From Singulisphaera sp. GP187 (GTDB taxonomy: Bacteria; Planctomycetota; Phycisphaerae; Phycisphaerales; SM1A02): 58,943 nt of DNA. Both the position numbers and the translations under genes were made by a program. Below, in pieces: positions 24,079 to 31,761 of this stretch. The stretch is taken from contig CAMBOV010000016.1 in assembly GCA_945869475.1 (NCBI GenBank), forward strand, positions 1-58,943. The letters run 5' to 3'. Each line of letters begins with the position of its first letter. Within the stretch, counting starts at the first letter, position 1. Below the pieces are notes generated by a model that saw nothing but the letters and a program-made list of their open reading frames with translations, was not told the DNA's origin and did no database searches.

Positions 24079-25530
24079 CTATTTCCACGCTTTCATGATC
24101 ATTGAATCAGGATAGTAACGCGCGAGAATCTGTTGGTACGAACTGCCTTTGCGCGCCATCTCTTGCGCTCCGTGTTGGCAGAGTCCGACGCCGTGACCGA
24201 AGCCCCGTCCGGTGAAGTCGGCATTCTTCGCAGAAATGCTCACCGAAAAATCACTCGAGCGCATGCTTGTCTTCGAGTCGCCCGCGGCGTTCATCGCTCG
24301 CCGAAAATCCTCGGCTTCGATCGTGACGGCACCGCCGCTTCGAGGGCGAAGACGAATCGTCGTTGGGCGCCCTGCCGCGTTCTTGTCTGCAATCTCAATG
24401 GCGATGGGAAGTGCGAGAGTCGCGAGGTCACTTCGTCCGATTCCACGCCCCCAACTCGCGATGCGAGCTTGAATCGTTGCGAGGGCAATCGTCACCTTCC
24501 ACGTCGCGACCGACGCAGACTGACAACACGATGGTCGCGGGGCGCCATCCCCCGCCGAGAGCGGGACGATGTCGTGAAATGGATTGTCTGTGACGACACC
24601 CGAAGCGTTTGCGGCACGCCCGCCACACGCACTCGAGTAGTAGGCGGGCACGACTACGCCATGATCGACCAAGACCTGCCCGCGCGTCTCGCGGACGGCA
24701 GCGACTGCCTTGGCATTGTCCGTCGCGCCGATCCACGCTTGACTCTGTTGCCCCGCGACCATGTCGTAGTGGCGACGACCTTGCCAGCGCGCCGCTTCGA
24801 CCACTGCGTAACTTCGTGCCGCGATCGCTTGGGCGCGAAAGGTCGATTCGTCCCATGATCCGTAGAGTTCTTTCGCGATGACTCCAGGCAGATAGGTTTC
24901 TATCGGCACATCGATTACCACGTCGATCGATTGCGAAGTTCGCACGAGGCGCAAGACTCCCGGCCACTTTTGTTTTTTCAGCGCGAGCAATTCGCTCGAT
25001 CCCTTCGCTGGGCGAATCTCGAGTTCACCGGCGGCGAATGCGCGCGCAGCCTTGCCGCGCGGTGTCACCTTCCAGCCGCCATCCTGCGCACGAATCTCAA
25101 CGGGCGTCGCCGCGATCCATGGAACTTCGCTTTCTGGAGCGGCGAGCGAGGCAATCTCAACCCGACCCGCTGCCGTCTCGACCACGACACGTGCGCCGAT
25201 GGCGAGTTCATCGATTCGAATCGCAACGGTGGGTTCGTGTGTTGGAGGCGTCGGCAGCGGCTTGGGTGGAATCGGCAGCGGACGAGTCGGTTGCGCGATC
25301 TCGGCGGTCGACACAGGATCACTTTCATCCACCGTCGCGGGTGGCGAGCTCTGGCCTGGCGATGTATCACGAGGTGCAATCGCGCGCACTGGCTCTGGCG
25401 GGGTAACTCTCGTCTCACCACCCGCGGGGGCACAACCCGTGACCACCATCGACGCACTGCACGATGCGATGCACAAAGCGACAACCGCGCAGAGGGTGCG
25501 GCGAATGCGGTTGTAGGCGGGGTCTTCCAT
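24079..25530 (-). CDS. SpoIID/LytB-domain lipoprotein
   Basis: 483 residues. A lipobox (MVVTGCAPAGG) follows a hydrophobic leader, so lipid anchoring is likely. A Pro/Thr-rich linker (about residues 40-100) precedes a beta domain, then a SpoIID domain: VDVPIETYLPGVIAKELYGS-like segment, ARSYAVVEAARWQGRRHYDM, and QVLVDHGVVVPAYYSSACGG. The ending is GRGFGHGVGLCQHGAQEMAR with ILARYYP. SpoIID is a lytic transglycosylase acting on stem-free glycan strands. Outside sporulating bacteria such proteins are thought to remodel peptidoglycan. It sits in a minus-strand run between the alphaCTD protein and ribE. Confidence 0.9.
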   Translation of the reverse strand: MEDPAYNRIRRTLCAVVALCIASCSASMVVTGCAPAGGETRVTPPEPVRAIAPRDTSPGQSSPPATVDESDPVSTAEIAQPTRPLPIPPKPLPTPPTHEPTVAIRIDELAIGARVVVETAAGRVEIASLAAPESEVPWIAATPVEIRAQDGGWKVTPRGKAARAFAAGELEIRPAKGSSELLALKKQKWPGVLRLVRTSQSIDVVIDVPIETYLPGVIAKELYGSWDESTFRAQAIAARSYAVVEAARWQGRRHYDMVAGQQSQAWIGATDNAKAVAAVRETRGQVLVDHGVVVPAYYSSACGGRAANASGVVTDNPFHDIVPLSAGDGAPRPSCCQSASVATWKVTIALATIQARIASWGRGIGRSDLATLALPIAIEIADKNAAGRPTTIRLRPRSGGAVTIEAEDFRRAMNAAGDSKTSMRSSDFSVSISAKNADFTGRGFGHGVGLCQHGAQEMARKGSSYQQILARYYPDSMIMKAWK

Positions 25531-25569
25531 GACCGTGCGAACCGAATCGATGGGATGAGTGAACGCGAA

Positions 25570-26478
25570 TTACTCGAGCACGCGAAGCGCGAGACCGTGA
25601 AGCACGAGCTGTGCCTTGATCTCATCGAGGCTTGTCATGCCAAAGTTCTTGATGCCCATGAGCTCGGCTTCGGTACGACAGGCGAGTTCGCCAAGCGTCC
25701 GAACTTCAAGCAACTGGATCGCCTTGCGGGCGCGAATCGTCAGTTCAATCGCACTGATTGGCTTGTCGAGAACGTCGGATCCCGTCGTGGTGCGAAGTGT
25801 TGTGAGATACTCGAGACGGTACGACTCTTCGAAGCCGCCCTCGAGCCCTTGACCCAGTCGCAGACCGCGCGAGTTCAACATCGCCTTGATCTCGTTGATG
25901 CTGGTTTCGCCGAAGTTCTTGAACGCCATCAACTCAGCTTCAGTCACGCGAAGCAGATCGCCCAGCGTGCGAATCTCAACCTTCTTGAGGCAGTTGCGGG
26001 CGCGTGCGGAGAGTTCGAAATCGGTGATCGGTGTGTCGAGCACGGCATTGCGACGAGCGGCTTGTTGCTCGGCATTCGCGTCGTATGACATCGTCTGCAC
26101 TGCGCAGACATCCTTCACATACATGCGCGCATGCGGATTGGTTGGATAGAGGTCGAGCACGCGGCGCAGGCAGCGCTCGGCACGATCGAGTTCACCAAGA
26201 TCTTCATAGAGCACCGCGAGATTGATCAGCGCATTCACGGGCGGCGTTGGCAGGTAGCAAATCTCTTCGTAGAGATCGATCGACTCATCATCATGGCCCA
26301 TCCGGTCGAGCAAGCGCGCGAGCGCGAAAAGTGTTTCGACGCTGCGGTCGGCCTCGAGGGCAAGGTTGTAGGCGGCAACGGCCTCGTCGCGCCGTCCCTC
26401 TGCGGCATGTCGAGTCGCAAGGTCAATGTGTGGTTTCGCGGCAGTTGGATTGGATGGATTCGTCGTGGCAGTACTCAT
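25570..26478 (-). CDS. TPR protein with two RNA polymerase alpha C-terminal domains
   Basis: 302 residues. Residues 15-120 form tetratricopeptide-like helix pairs (DEAVAAYNLALEADRSVETL, INLAVLYEDLGELDRAERCL). Two copies of the RNA polymerase alphaCTD follow: residues 149-210 (PITDFELSARARNCLKKVEI, AFKNFGETSINEIKAMLNSR) and 239-300 (PISAIELTIRARKAIQLLEV, GIKNFGMTSLDEIKAQL). Copy 1 keeps the Arg, Asn and Cys that match E. coli R265, N268 and C269 and the FG..S loop. Copy 2 keeps the Arg but has Lys-Ala instead of Asn-Cys. There is no alpha N-terminal domain, so this is not RpoA itself. DNA or polymerase binding is inferred. Confidence 0.85.
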   Translation of the reverse strand: MSTATTNPSNPTAAKPHIDLATRHAAEGRRDEAVAAYNLALEADRSVETLFALARLLDRMGHDDESIDLYEEICYLPTPPVNALINLAVLYEDLGELDRAERCLRRVLDLYPTNPHARMYVKDVCAVQTMSYDANAEQQAARRNAVLDTPITDFELSARARNCLKKVEIRTLGDLLRVTEAELMAFKNFGETSINEIKAMLNSRGLRLGQGLEGGFEESYRLEYLTTLRTTTGSDVLDKPISAIELTIRARKAIQLLEVRTLGELACRTEAELMGIKNFGMTSLDEIKAQLVLHGLALRVLE

Positions 26479-26539
26479 GGGTTGGGGAGCATACCGACAA
26501 CCTGCGGCGATCCCAAATCGCCCCCCTGCAACGAGTTCG

Positions 26540-27979
26540 TCACTTCGGCGAGGCGTGCCGGATCAACTGATGGGTGCGCCAGGGACCGCGTTCGAATCGC
26601 CACGCCATCGAACCTCCAATTGCGATGATGTAGATGGTCGATCCAATCCATGGACCGAGCGACCCGAGTTCAGGAAACGCGTTGGCGATCCACCACCCAC
26701 CGCCGACGATGACGACCCAACTCAACGTGACGACGATGATGCCTGGCCACAGTGTGTCGCCTGCTCCGCGCAGAGCGCCCGTGTAAATGATTCCAACGGC
26801 ATCGAAGGCTTGAAAGATCGCCGCGCAGATCATGATGCGGCTCGCGATCTCGACGACCTGGTCAGCTGACGCCGCTCCCACTTCGGCCGGGTTGGTGAAG
26901 AGACGAACCATCGGCTCTCGAAAGACCACCATCAATACAGCCCACGCGGACATGTAGAGCACGGACATCCACACGGCGGTGCGTGCATATCGCGCCGCAA
27001 GTTCGGGCTGCTTCGCGCCGATCGATCGACCAACGAGCGTCGCTGTTGCGATGCTGAATCCAACGGCGGGCATGAACGAGAGATGCATGTAGCGCAGAAC
27101 GATCCATCCTGCAGCAAGATGTGCGGTGCCAAATGTTCCAACGAGCACCGTCATGAAGACCGACCAACAGAACATCTCGTTTCCGAATTGAAGACTCGCG
27201 GGCCATCCGACACGAATGAGATCTTTGATCGCCGCGCGCGATGGGCGCCAGAGCGTGCGCGTCGAATAGGTGCGTGCCATCGTGGGGCCGAGAAAGACGC
27301 ACAGTGGGATCGCACACTCGACGGCTGTCCCGATGACGGTCGCGAGTGCTGAACCTGCAACTCCCATGGCTGGAATGCCAGGGATTCCAGGCAATCCATG
27401 GTCGGGCAGCCCTGCGGCGCCGAAGATGAAAACGTAGTTCAAGACGAGATTGACAATGTTTCCGACAATCGCTGCGAGAGTCACAATCTTTGGTCTGCCG
27501 ATTCCGAAGAAGAAGTTGCTCACAGCCTTTCCAACGAGCGTGACGCATCCACCCGCCATCAAGATCTGCGCATACTGCACTTCCATCGCTTGCATCGCCG
27601 GTGGGTGATCCATCCATGAAAATGCCCACGGAAGAGCGAAAAAGCCGATGGGCACAAGCACCACGAGCCACGAACCGAGCGCGAGCCAGATGCCAGCCCA
27701 CGCGTAGCGCGCGACGGCTGCCGTTTCGCCAGCACCAACGCTCTGTGCGACGAATGTGTTGACGAGTGTGATCGCGCCGACGAGGAATGCCATGACGGTC
27801 CACGTCCAGACGCCTCCGTTGCCCTGCGCGGCAAGTTCGACTGCACCGATTTGCGCAACCATCACGCTGTCGACGAATTGCATCGTCGTGTAACTCATCA
27901 TCGTGATGACGGTCGGCCACGCGAGCGACCAGACCTCTGCCGCGGAGCGGACCGCGGCTTTGACGGATTGGATTGGCAT
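26540..27979 (-). CDS. MATE-family multidrug/cation antiporter
   Basis: 479 residues with about twelve hydrophobic segments in two homologous halves. Family features: PTVITMMSYTTMQFVDSVMV in helix 1, TLVNTFVAQSVGAGE, VNLVLNYVFIFGAAGLPDHG, VGFSIATATLVGRSIGAKQP (second-half VGQxxGA-type motif) and GALRGAGDTLWPGIIVVTLS. MATE proteins export cationic drugs or metabolites using H+ or Na+ gradients; the substrate is unknown. It starts 89 bases after the nuoG stop, across a 13-bp inverted repeat. Confidence 0.93.
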   Translation of the reverse strand: MPIQSVKAAVRSAAEVWSLAWPTVITMMSYTTMQFVDSVMVAQIGAVELAAQGNGGVWTWTVMAFLVGAITLVNTFVAQSVGAGETAAVARYAWAGIWLALGSWLVVLVPIGFFALPWAFSWMDHPPAMQAMEVQYAQILMAGGCVTLVGKAVSNFFFGIGRPKIVTLAAIVGNIVNLVLNYVFIFGAAGLPDHGLPGIPGIPAMGVAGSALATVIGTAVECAIPLCVFLGPTMARTYSTRTLWRPSRAAIKDLIRVGWPASLQFGNEMFCWSVFMTVLVGTFGTAHLAAGWIVLRYMHLSFMPAVGFSIATATLVGRSIGAKQPELAARYARTAVWMSVLYMSAWAVLMVVFREPMVRLFTNPAEVGAASADQVVEIASRIMICAAIFQAFDAVGIIYTGALRGAGDTLWPGIIVVTLSWVVIVGGGWWIANAFPELGSLGPWIGSTIYIIAIGGSMAWRFERGPWRTHQLIRHASPK

Positions 27980-27990
27980 GCGCGTTGGAA

Positions 27991-28073
27991 TCTAGAAGGA
28001 CGCTGAAACGCTCTGGTCTGGTGCGCGATGTATTGACACACCGATGTGGGAGATGTGTTGGCGTCCTTCTAGA
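27991..28073. repeat. 13-bp perfect inverted repeat between nuoG and the MATE gene
   Basis: TCTAGAAGGACGC at 27991-28003 is repeated as its exact complement at 28061-28073, with 57 bases between. The right arm includes the nuoG stop codon. The inner segment holds a TTGACA-like hexamer (within GTATTGACACACC). It could be a long-loop terminator, an operator pair or a tiny mobile-element scar. Confidence 0.7.
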
Positions 28074-29751
28074 GTTGCGTGAGCGTCATGTCACTCATGC
28101 GCGCCTTGCCAACGGGTGGATGCTGCACTTTCTCGGCGAAGAGTTCGAGCCCTGCCACGCGCGCCATCTCGAGACGGGTGTGCGCTGCGTCGTAGACAGC
28201 GCTCGCAGAACCACTGAGCCGCTGCGCGAGGTCGAGCGCGAGCTGTCCCTCACACTTCACGAAATCAACAGGCGAAATCGCTCGCTCGAAGGATTGCACA
28301 CGTCCCGTTGCGTTTTCGAACGACCCAGCCTTTTCAGCCCAGGTCGCAGCGGGCAGGAATGCTTCGGCGATCTCAGTGAGTCGATTTGGAAGGGTGTCGA
28401 TGAGCACAATGCGTCGAGTGGCAAGTGCGCGCACCACGTGGTCGGTCGCCCACTCGCTTGGATAGTTGCCGGTGATCAACGCAACACCCGCGCCCGCAGT
28501 CGTCAACGCCGCGAGGAACGCATCACTGTCAAAGACCCCAGAAGTTGCGGCGACGGCGCGTCGTGCGGGCTGTGCGGCAGCGAGCGCTTCGAGCACGCGA
28601 CGAACTCCACGCGCATTGGGGGCTTTTTCTGCGCGAATGGTGAATCCACCAGCGAGCGTGCGATCTTCGCCTGATCGCGGGATCGGTCCCACACCGAGCA
28701 CGGCGCATGGATCGATCGCGAGAATGGCACGCCCCAGAAGAAACGCCTCTTCGCACGAGAGCATCGGACTCACGAGCAGTGCGATGCGGCCTGCGCGAGC
28801 TCCGCTGCCGAGCACGTCGGTCGCACGCGCCATCGCAGTCTCCCACGCAGCAGCCGCATCGGTGGTAGCGAGAGCGCCAACGCCACGAACGGTTGGCAGG
28901 CGAAGACGCGACTCGCTGTGCACGAACTTCCATCCATAGCGCACCTCGTCCGTGATCCACCACTGGTTCACCTCGAGGTTGTCACGCGGCTTGATTCGGT
29001 AGATGACTCCCTCATTGTGCTCGATCGAGATGTTGTCACCACTCGAAGTGATGCCATCGATCGACGGAGTTTTCTTGAGATACCAGACGCGCTGCTGAAA
29101 GAGAAAGTCTTTGTCGAGAAGCGCGCCCACGGGGCAGAGATCGACGACGTTTCCAGAGAGTTCGTTGTCGAGCGGGATACCCGGAAAGACATCGATCATC
29201 TCGGTTCCGCCGCGACCATCGACCATCAACTCAGAGGTCTGCGTCACCTCGCGTGTGAATCGCACGCAACGGGTGCACATGATGCACCGGTCGCTGTAGA
29301 GCAAGACATGGGGACCCACATCCTTCTTTGGATTCTTGATCTTGTCTTCTTGAAAGCGCGAGTGTGAGTTGCCGTATTCGTAGGAGTAATCCTGAAGACC
29401 GCACTCGCCCGCTTGATCGCAGACGGCACAGTCGACTGGATGGTTGATCAGCAGCAATTCCATCACCGCTCGCTGATTCGCGACGGCCTTGGTTGTGTCG
29501 GTGCGCACGACCATCCCCTCGACTGCTGCCGTGTGGCAGGTTGGCATTAATTTGGGGATGAGGGCGAGCTCGCCAGTCTTCGCGTTGGGTTGCCAGATCT
29601 CAGCGAGGCAGATGCGGCAATTCGCCGGGACCGAAAGGCCCGGGTGGTAGCAGTAGTGTGGAATCTCGATGTCACTCTTGAGCGCGACGTCGATGATCGA
29701 TTGACCCTTCACGAACTCGAGCGCAATTCCGTTGATCGTCATCTGTGGCAT
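28069..29751 (-). CDS. nuoG: NADH-quinone oxidoreductase subunit G (short form)
   Basis: 560 residues. Iron-sulfur ligands in order: HYCYHPGLSVPANCRICLAE with MPTCHTAAVE (2Fe-2S), HPVDCAVCDQAGECGLQDYS (His-plus-Cys 4Fe-4S), DRCIMCTRCVRFTREV and VVDLCPVGALLD. A molybdopterin-like region without catalytic function follows (ALLVSPMLSCEEAFLLGRAI; VLIDTLPNRLTEIAEAFLPA). It is a peripheral-arm subunit of complex I that carries electrons from NADH. It is shorter than the about 900-residue E. coli subunit, as in many bacteria. No other nuo gene is in the window; its upstream neighbours are a membrane-anchored protein and the ketosynthase pair. Confidence 0.93.
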   Translation of the reverse strand: MPQMTINGIALEFVKGQSIIDVALKSDIEIPHYCYHPGLSVPANCRICLAEIWQPNAKTGELALIPKLMPTCHTAAVEGMVVRTDTTKAVANQRAVMELLLINHPVDCAVCDQAGECGLQDYSYEYGNSHSRFQEDKIKNPKKDVGPHVLLYSDRCIMCTRCVRFTREVTQTSELMVDGRGGTEMIDVFPGIPLDNELSGNVVDLCPVGALLDKDFLFQQRVWYLKKTPSIDGITSSGDNISIEHNEGVIYRIKPRDNLEVNQWWITDEVRYGWKFVHSESRLRLPTVRGVGALATTDAAAAWETAMARATDVLGSGARAGRIALLVSPMLSCEEAFLLGRAILAIDPCAVLGVGPIPRSGEDRTLAGGFTIRAEKAPNARGVRRVLEALAAAQPARRAVAATSGVFDSDAFLAALTTAGAGVALITGNYPSEWATDHVVRALATRRIVLIDTLPNRLTEIAEAFLPAATWAEKAGSFENATGRVQSFERAISPVDFVKCEGQLALDLAQRLSGSASAVYDAAHTRLEMARVAGLELFAEKVQHPPVGKARMSDMTLTQL

Positions 29752-29785
29752 TGGCGGGACATCCTAGCGAGAGGGACCGCGTCGA

Positions 29786-30424
29786 TCAGCGGGTGATGCA
29801 TTCGATCTCGATCGTGCCGGGGTGCACGTCGATGTGCAGAACTTCGATGTGCCGTCCATCACCAAGAGCGAAGATGCGAGGCAGGCGCAGCGTCTTCGCC
29901 CCCCCTCCTTCGAGCCACCTCATCGCGAGCGCCGCGCCACCAGGAACCGGCAGCGTGCCGATCGCTCCCGCCGATGGAACGATCGCAATCGCGCCAGGAA
30001 CGACTTCGATCGCGCAGGTCGCACTCCAGACGCGGCCCTCCATCGCAAGTGCGACAATCGCGCACCCCTCTTCAAATCGCACTTGAGTCGCGGCCCCTTC
30101 GACTGGCCAGACCAGCGATGGGTCATGCTCTTTCCACTGGGGAAGTCGTGCGGCGATCCATGCGTTGACGTCGGTCTGGCGAATGCGCATCGCCCACGAC
30201 GCGCCCTGCGGACGAACTTTGCTCAAAGATGCTGCAAGCTGCTGTTCGAGTTCGCCGCCGCGCAATTCGCTCGCTGGATCTGCTGCGAGCAGTGCCGGAT
30301 CAACCCACCACGAGGGCAAACGATTCGAGAGCACGTACCCGGCGGCGGCGAGAACGACGAGCGATGCAAAAATGAATGCGCTGATGCGCAGGGACCGAGC
30401 GAGAAGTCGCGATGAACTGCTCAC
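29786..30424 (-). CDS. Membrane-anchored hypothetical protein of the ketosynthase operon
   Basis: 212 residues. One N-terminal transmembrane helix (ISAFIFASLVVLAAAGYVL) is followed by an extracytoplasmic domain containing a helix (WAMRIRQTDVNAWIAARLPQ) and beta strands ending IEVLHIDVHPGTIEIE. No family was recognised. The gene overlaps the ketosynthase gene by 4 bases (ATGA), so it is translationally coupled. A role in handling the product of the ketosynthase pair is plausible but unproved. nuoG starts 34 bases downstream. Confidence 0.65.
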   Translation of the reverse strand: MSSSSRLLARSLRISAFIFASLVVLAAAGYVLSNRLPSWWVDPALLAADPASELRGGELEQQLAASLSKVRPQGASWAMRIRQTDVNAWIAARLPQWKEHDPSLVWPVEGAATQVRFEEGCAIVALAMEGRVWSATCAIEVVPGAIAIVPSAGAIGTLPVPGGAALAMRWLEGGGAKTLRLPRIFALGDGRHIEVLHIDVHPGTIEIECITR

Positions 30425-31761
30425 GACTCAAATGCGGTCACGCACACGGTGTCGTTTTGCCCACCGAATCCGAAAGAATTCGAGAGACAGGTCTGCACCT
30501 TTGCGGCGCGTGGAGTGTTGGCAACGTAATCGAGATCACATTCTGGATCGGGCGTCGTGTAATTGATCGTCGGGGGGAGCATCCCACGGTGGATCGCCAT
30601 GACGCAGGTGATGAACTCGACCGCCCCGGCCGCCGCGATGAGATGACCGAGCATGCTCTTGACGGAACTCATCGGAATCTCTTTGGCGAGCTCGCCGAAG
30701 ACGCGCTTCACTGCGAGCGTTTCGATTGAGTCGTTTTCTTTCGTTCCCGTTCCGTGTGCTGAGATGTAATCAACAAACGGACGCCCATCGCTGCGGCGTG
30801 CTCGCGCGTCGATGCCCGCCTGCGCGAGCGCTTGCAACATCGCAGCTGCGGCGCCGCGACCGGTTGGTTCGATGTCGGTGATGCGATAGGAATCGGCGCT
30901 CGATCCAAATCCGATGAGCTCTGCGAGCGGCGTCGCACCACGTGCGCGCGCGTGCTCGAGCGTTTCGAGGATGACCATGCCCGCCCCTTCGCCCATGACG
31001 AATCCACCTCGCTGAAGATCGAAGGGACAACTCGCCTTACTCGGATCGCCCTTGCTCGTGCTCAACGCGGTGAGGCGGTTGAATCCTGTGACCCCAAGCA
31101 CGTGGATCATCGTGTGCGCGCCACCTGCAATCATCACATCGGCTTCGCCGCCGCGCAGAATGCTCGTGGCCTCACCGAGCGCCTGCGTGCTCGCCGCGCA
31201 CGCAGTCAGACAGTTGTATGCAGGACCGCGCGCGCCAAACTCGCGAGCGATATGCGCCAGCGGCATGTTGGGCTCTTGTTCGATCTCGCGGGCGGCTTGC
31301 ATGAGCGCGTGACCGAGCTCTGCCCACTTCGCGCCATCGGTCTTGCCCGTGGTGGCATCCCAGGCTTTCAAGTTTGCCGCCAGATAGTTGGGCGTATCGA
31401 TGACTCCCTCACCCGCGCCGAGGTAGATGCCCACACGACGCATGTTGCGCGCGGGCTTCACATCGAGCCCCGCTTGCTTCCATGCTTGCGCTGCGGCACC
31501 GAGCGCGAACTGCGCGTTGATCCCTGCGGTCACGTGCACTCGCGGATCTTTCAAGAGCGGGTTCACGTCGAAGTCTTTCACTTCAGCAGCGAAGGTCGTT
31601 GGAAATGTGCGCGCATCGAAGCGGGTGATCGGAGCCATCCCCGACGCTCCACGCATCAGCGCACTCCAGACCGTTTCGAGATCGTGCCCCAGTGGTGTGA
31701 CCCATCCCATGCCGCTCACGACGATGCGTTCGCTTGGCGATCGTTCACTGCGTGCACTCAT
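30421..31761 (-). CDS. Beta-ketoacyl-ACP synthase (FabF-like, catalytic subunit)
   Basis: 446 residues from the ATG at 31761. The frame is open further up, overlapping the CLF-like gene, but conserved sequence starts at RIVVSGMGWVTPLGHD. The complete thiolase-fold triad is present: Cys188 (NCLTACAASTQALGE), His336 (DYISAHGTGTKEND) and His373 with Lys368 (SSVKSMLGHLIAAAGA). The ending SNSFGFGGQND is the usual FabF signature. It extends acyl chains by decarboxylative condensation on ACP. Its 4-base overlap with a catalytically dead partner suggests a KS-alpha/CLF heterodimer rather than housekeeping FabF. No ACP gene lies nearby. Confidence 0.92.
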   Translation of the reverse strand: MSARSERSPSERIVVSGMGWVTPLGHDLETVWSALMRGASGMAPITRFDARTFPTTFAAEVKDFDVNPLLKDPRVHVTAGINAQFALGAAAQAWKQAGLDVKPARNMRRVGIYLGAGEGVIDTPNYLAANLKAWDATTGKTDGAKWAELGHALMQAAREIEQEPNMPLAHIAREFGARGPAYNCLTACAASTQALGEATSILRGGEADVMIAGGAHTMIHVLGVTGFNRLTALSTSKGDPSKASCPFDLQRGGFVMGEGAGMVILETLEHARARGATPLAELIGFGSSADSYRITDIEPTGRGAAAAMLQALAQAGIDARARRSDGRPFVDYISAHGTGTKENDSIETLAVKRVFGELAKEIPMSSVKSMLGHLIAAAGAVEFITCVMAIHRGMLPPTINYTTPDPECDLDYVANTPRAAKVQTCLSNSFGFGGQNDTVCVTAFES

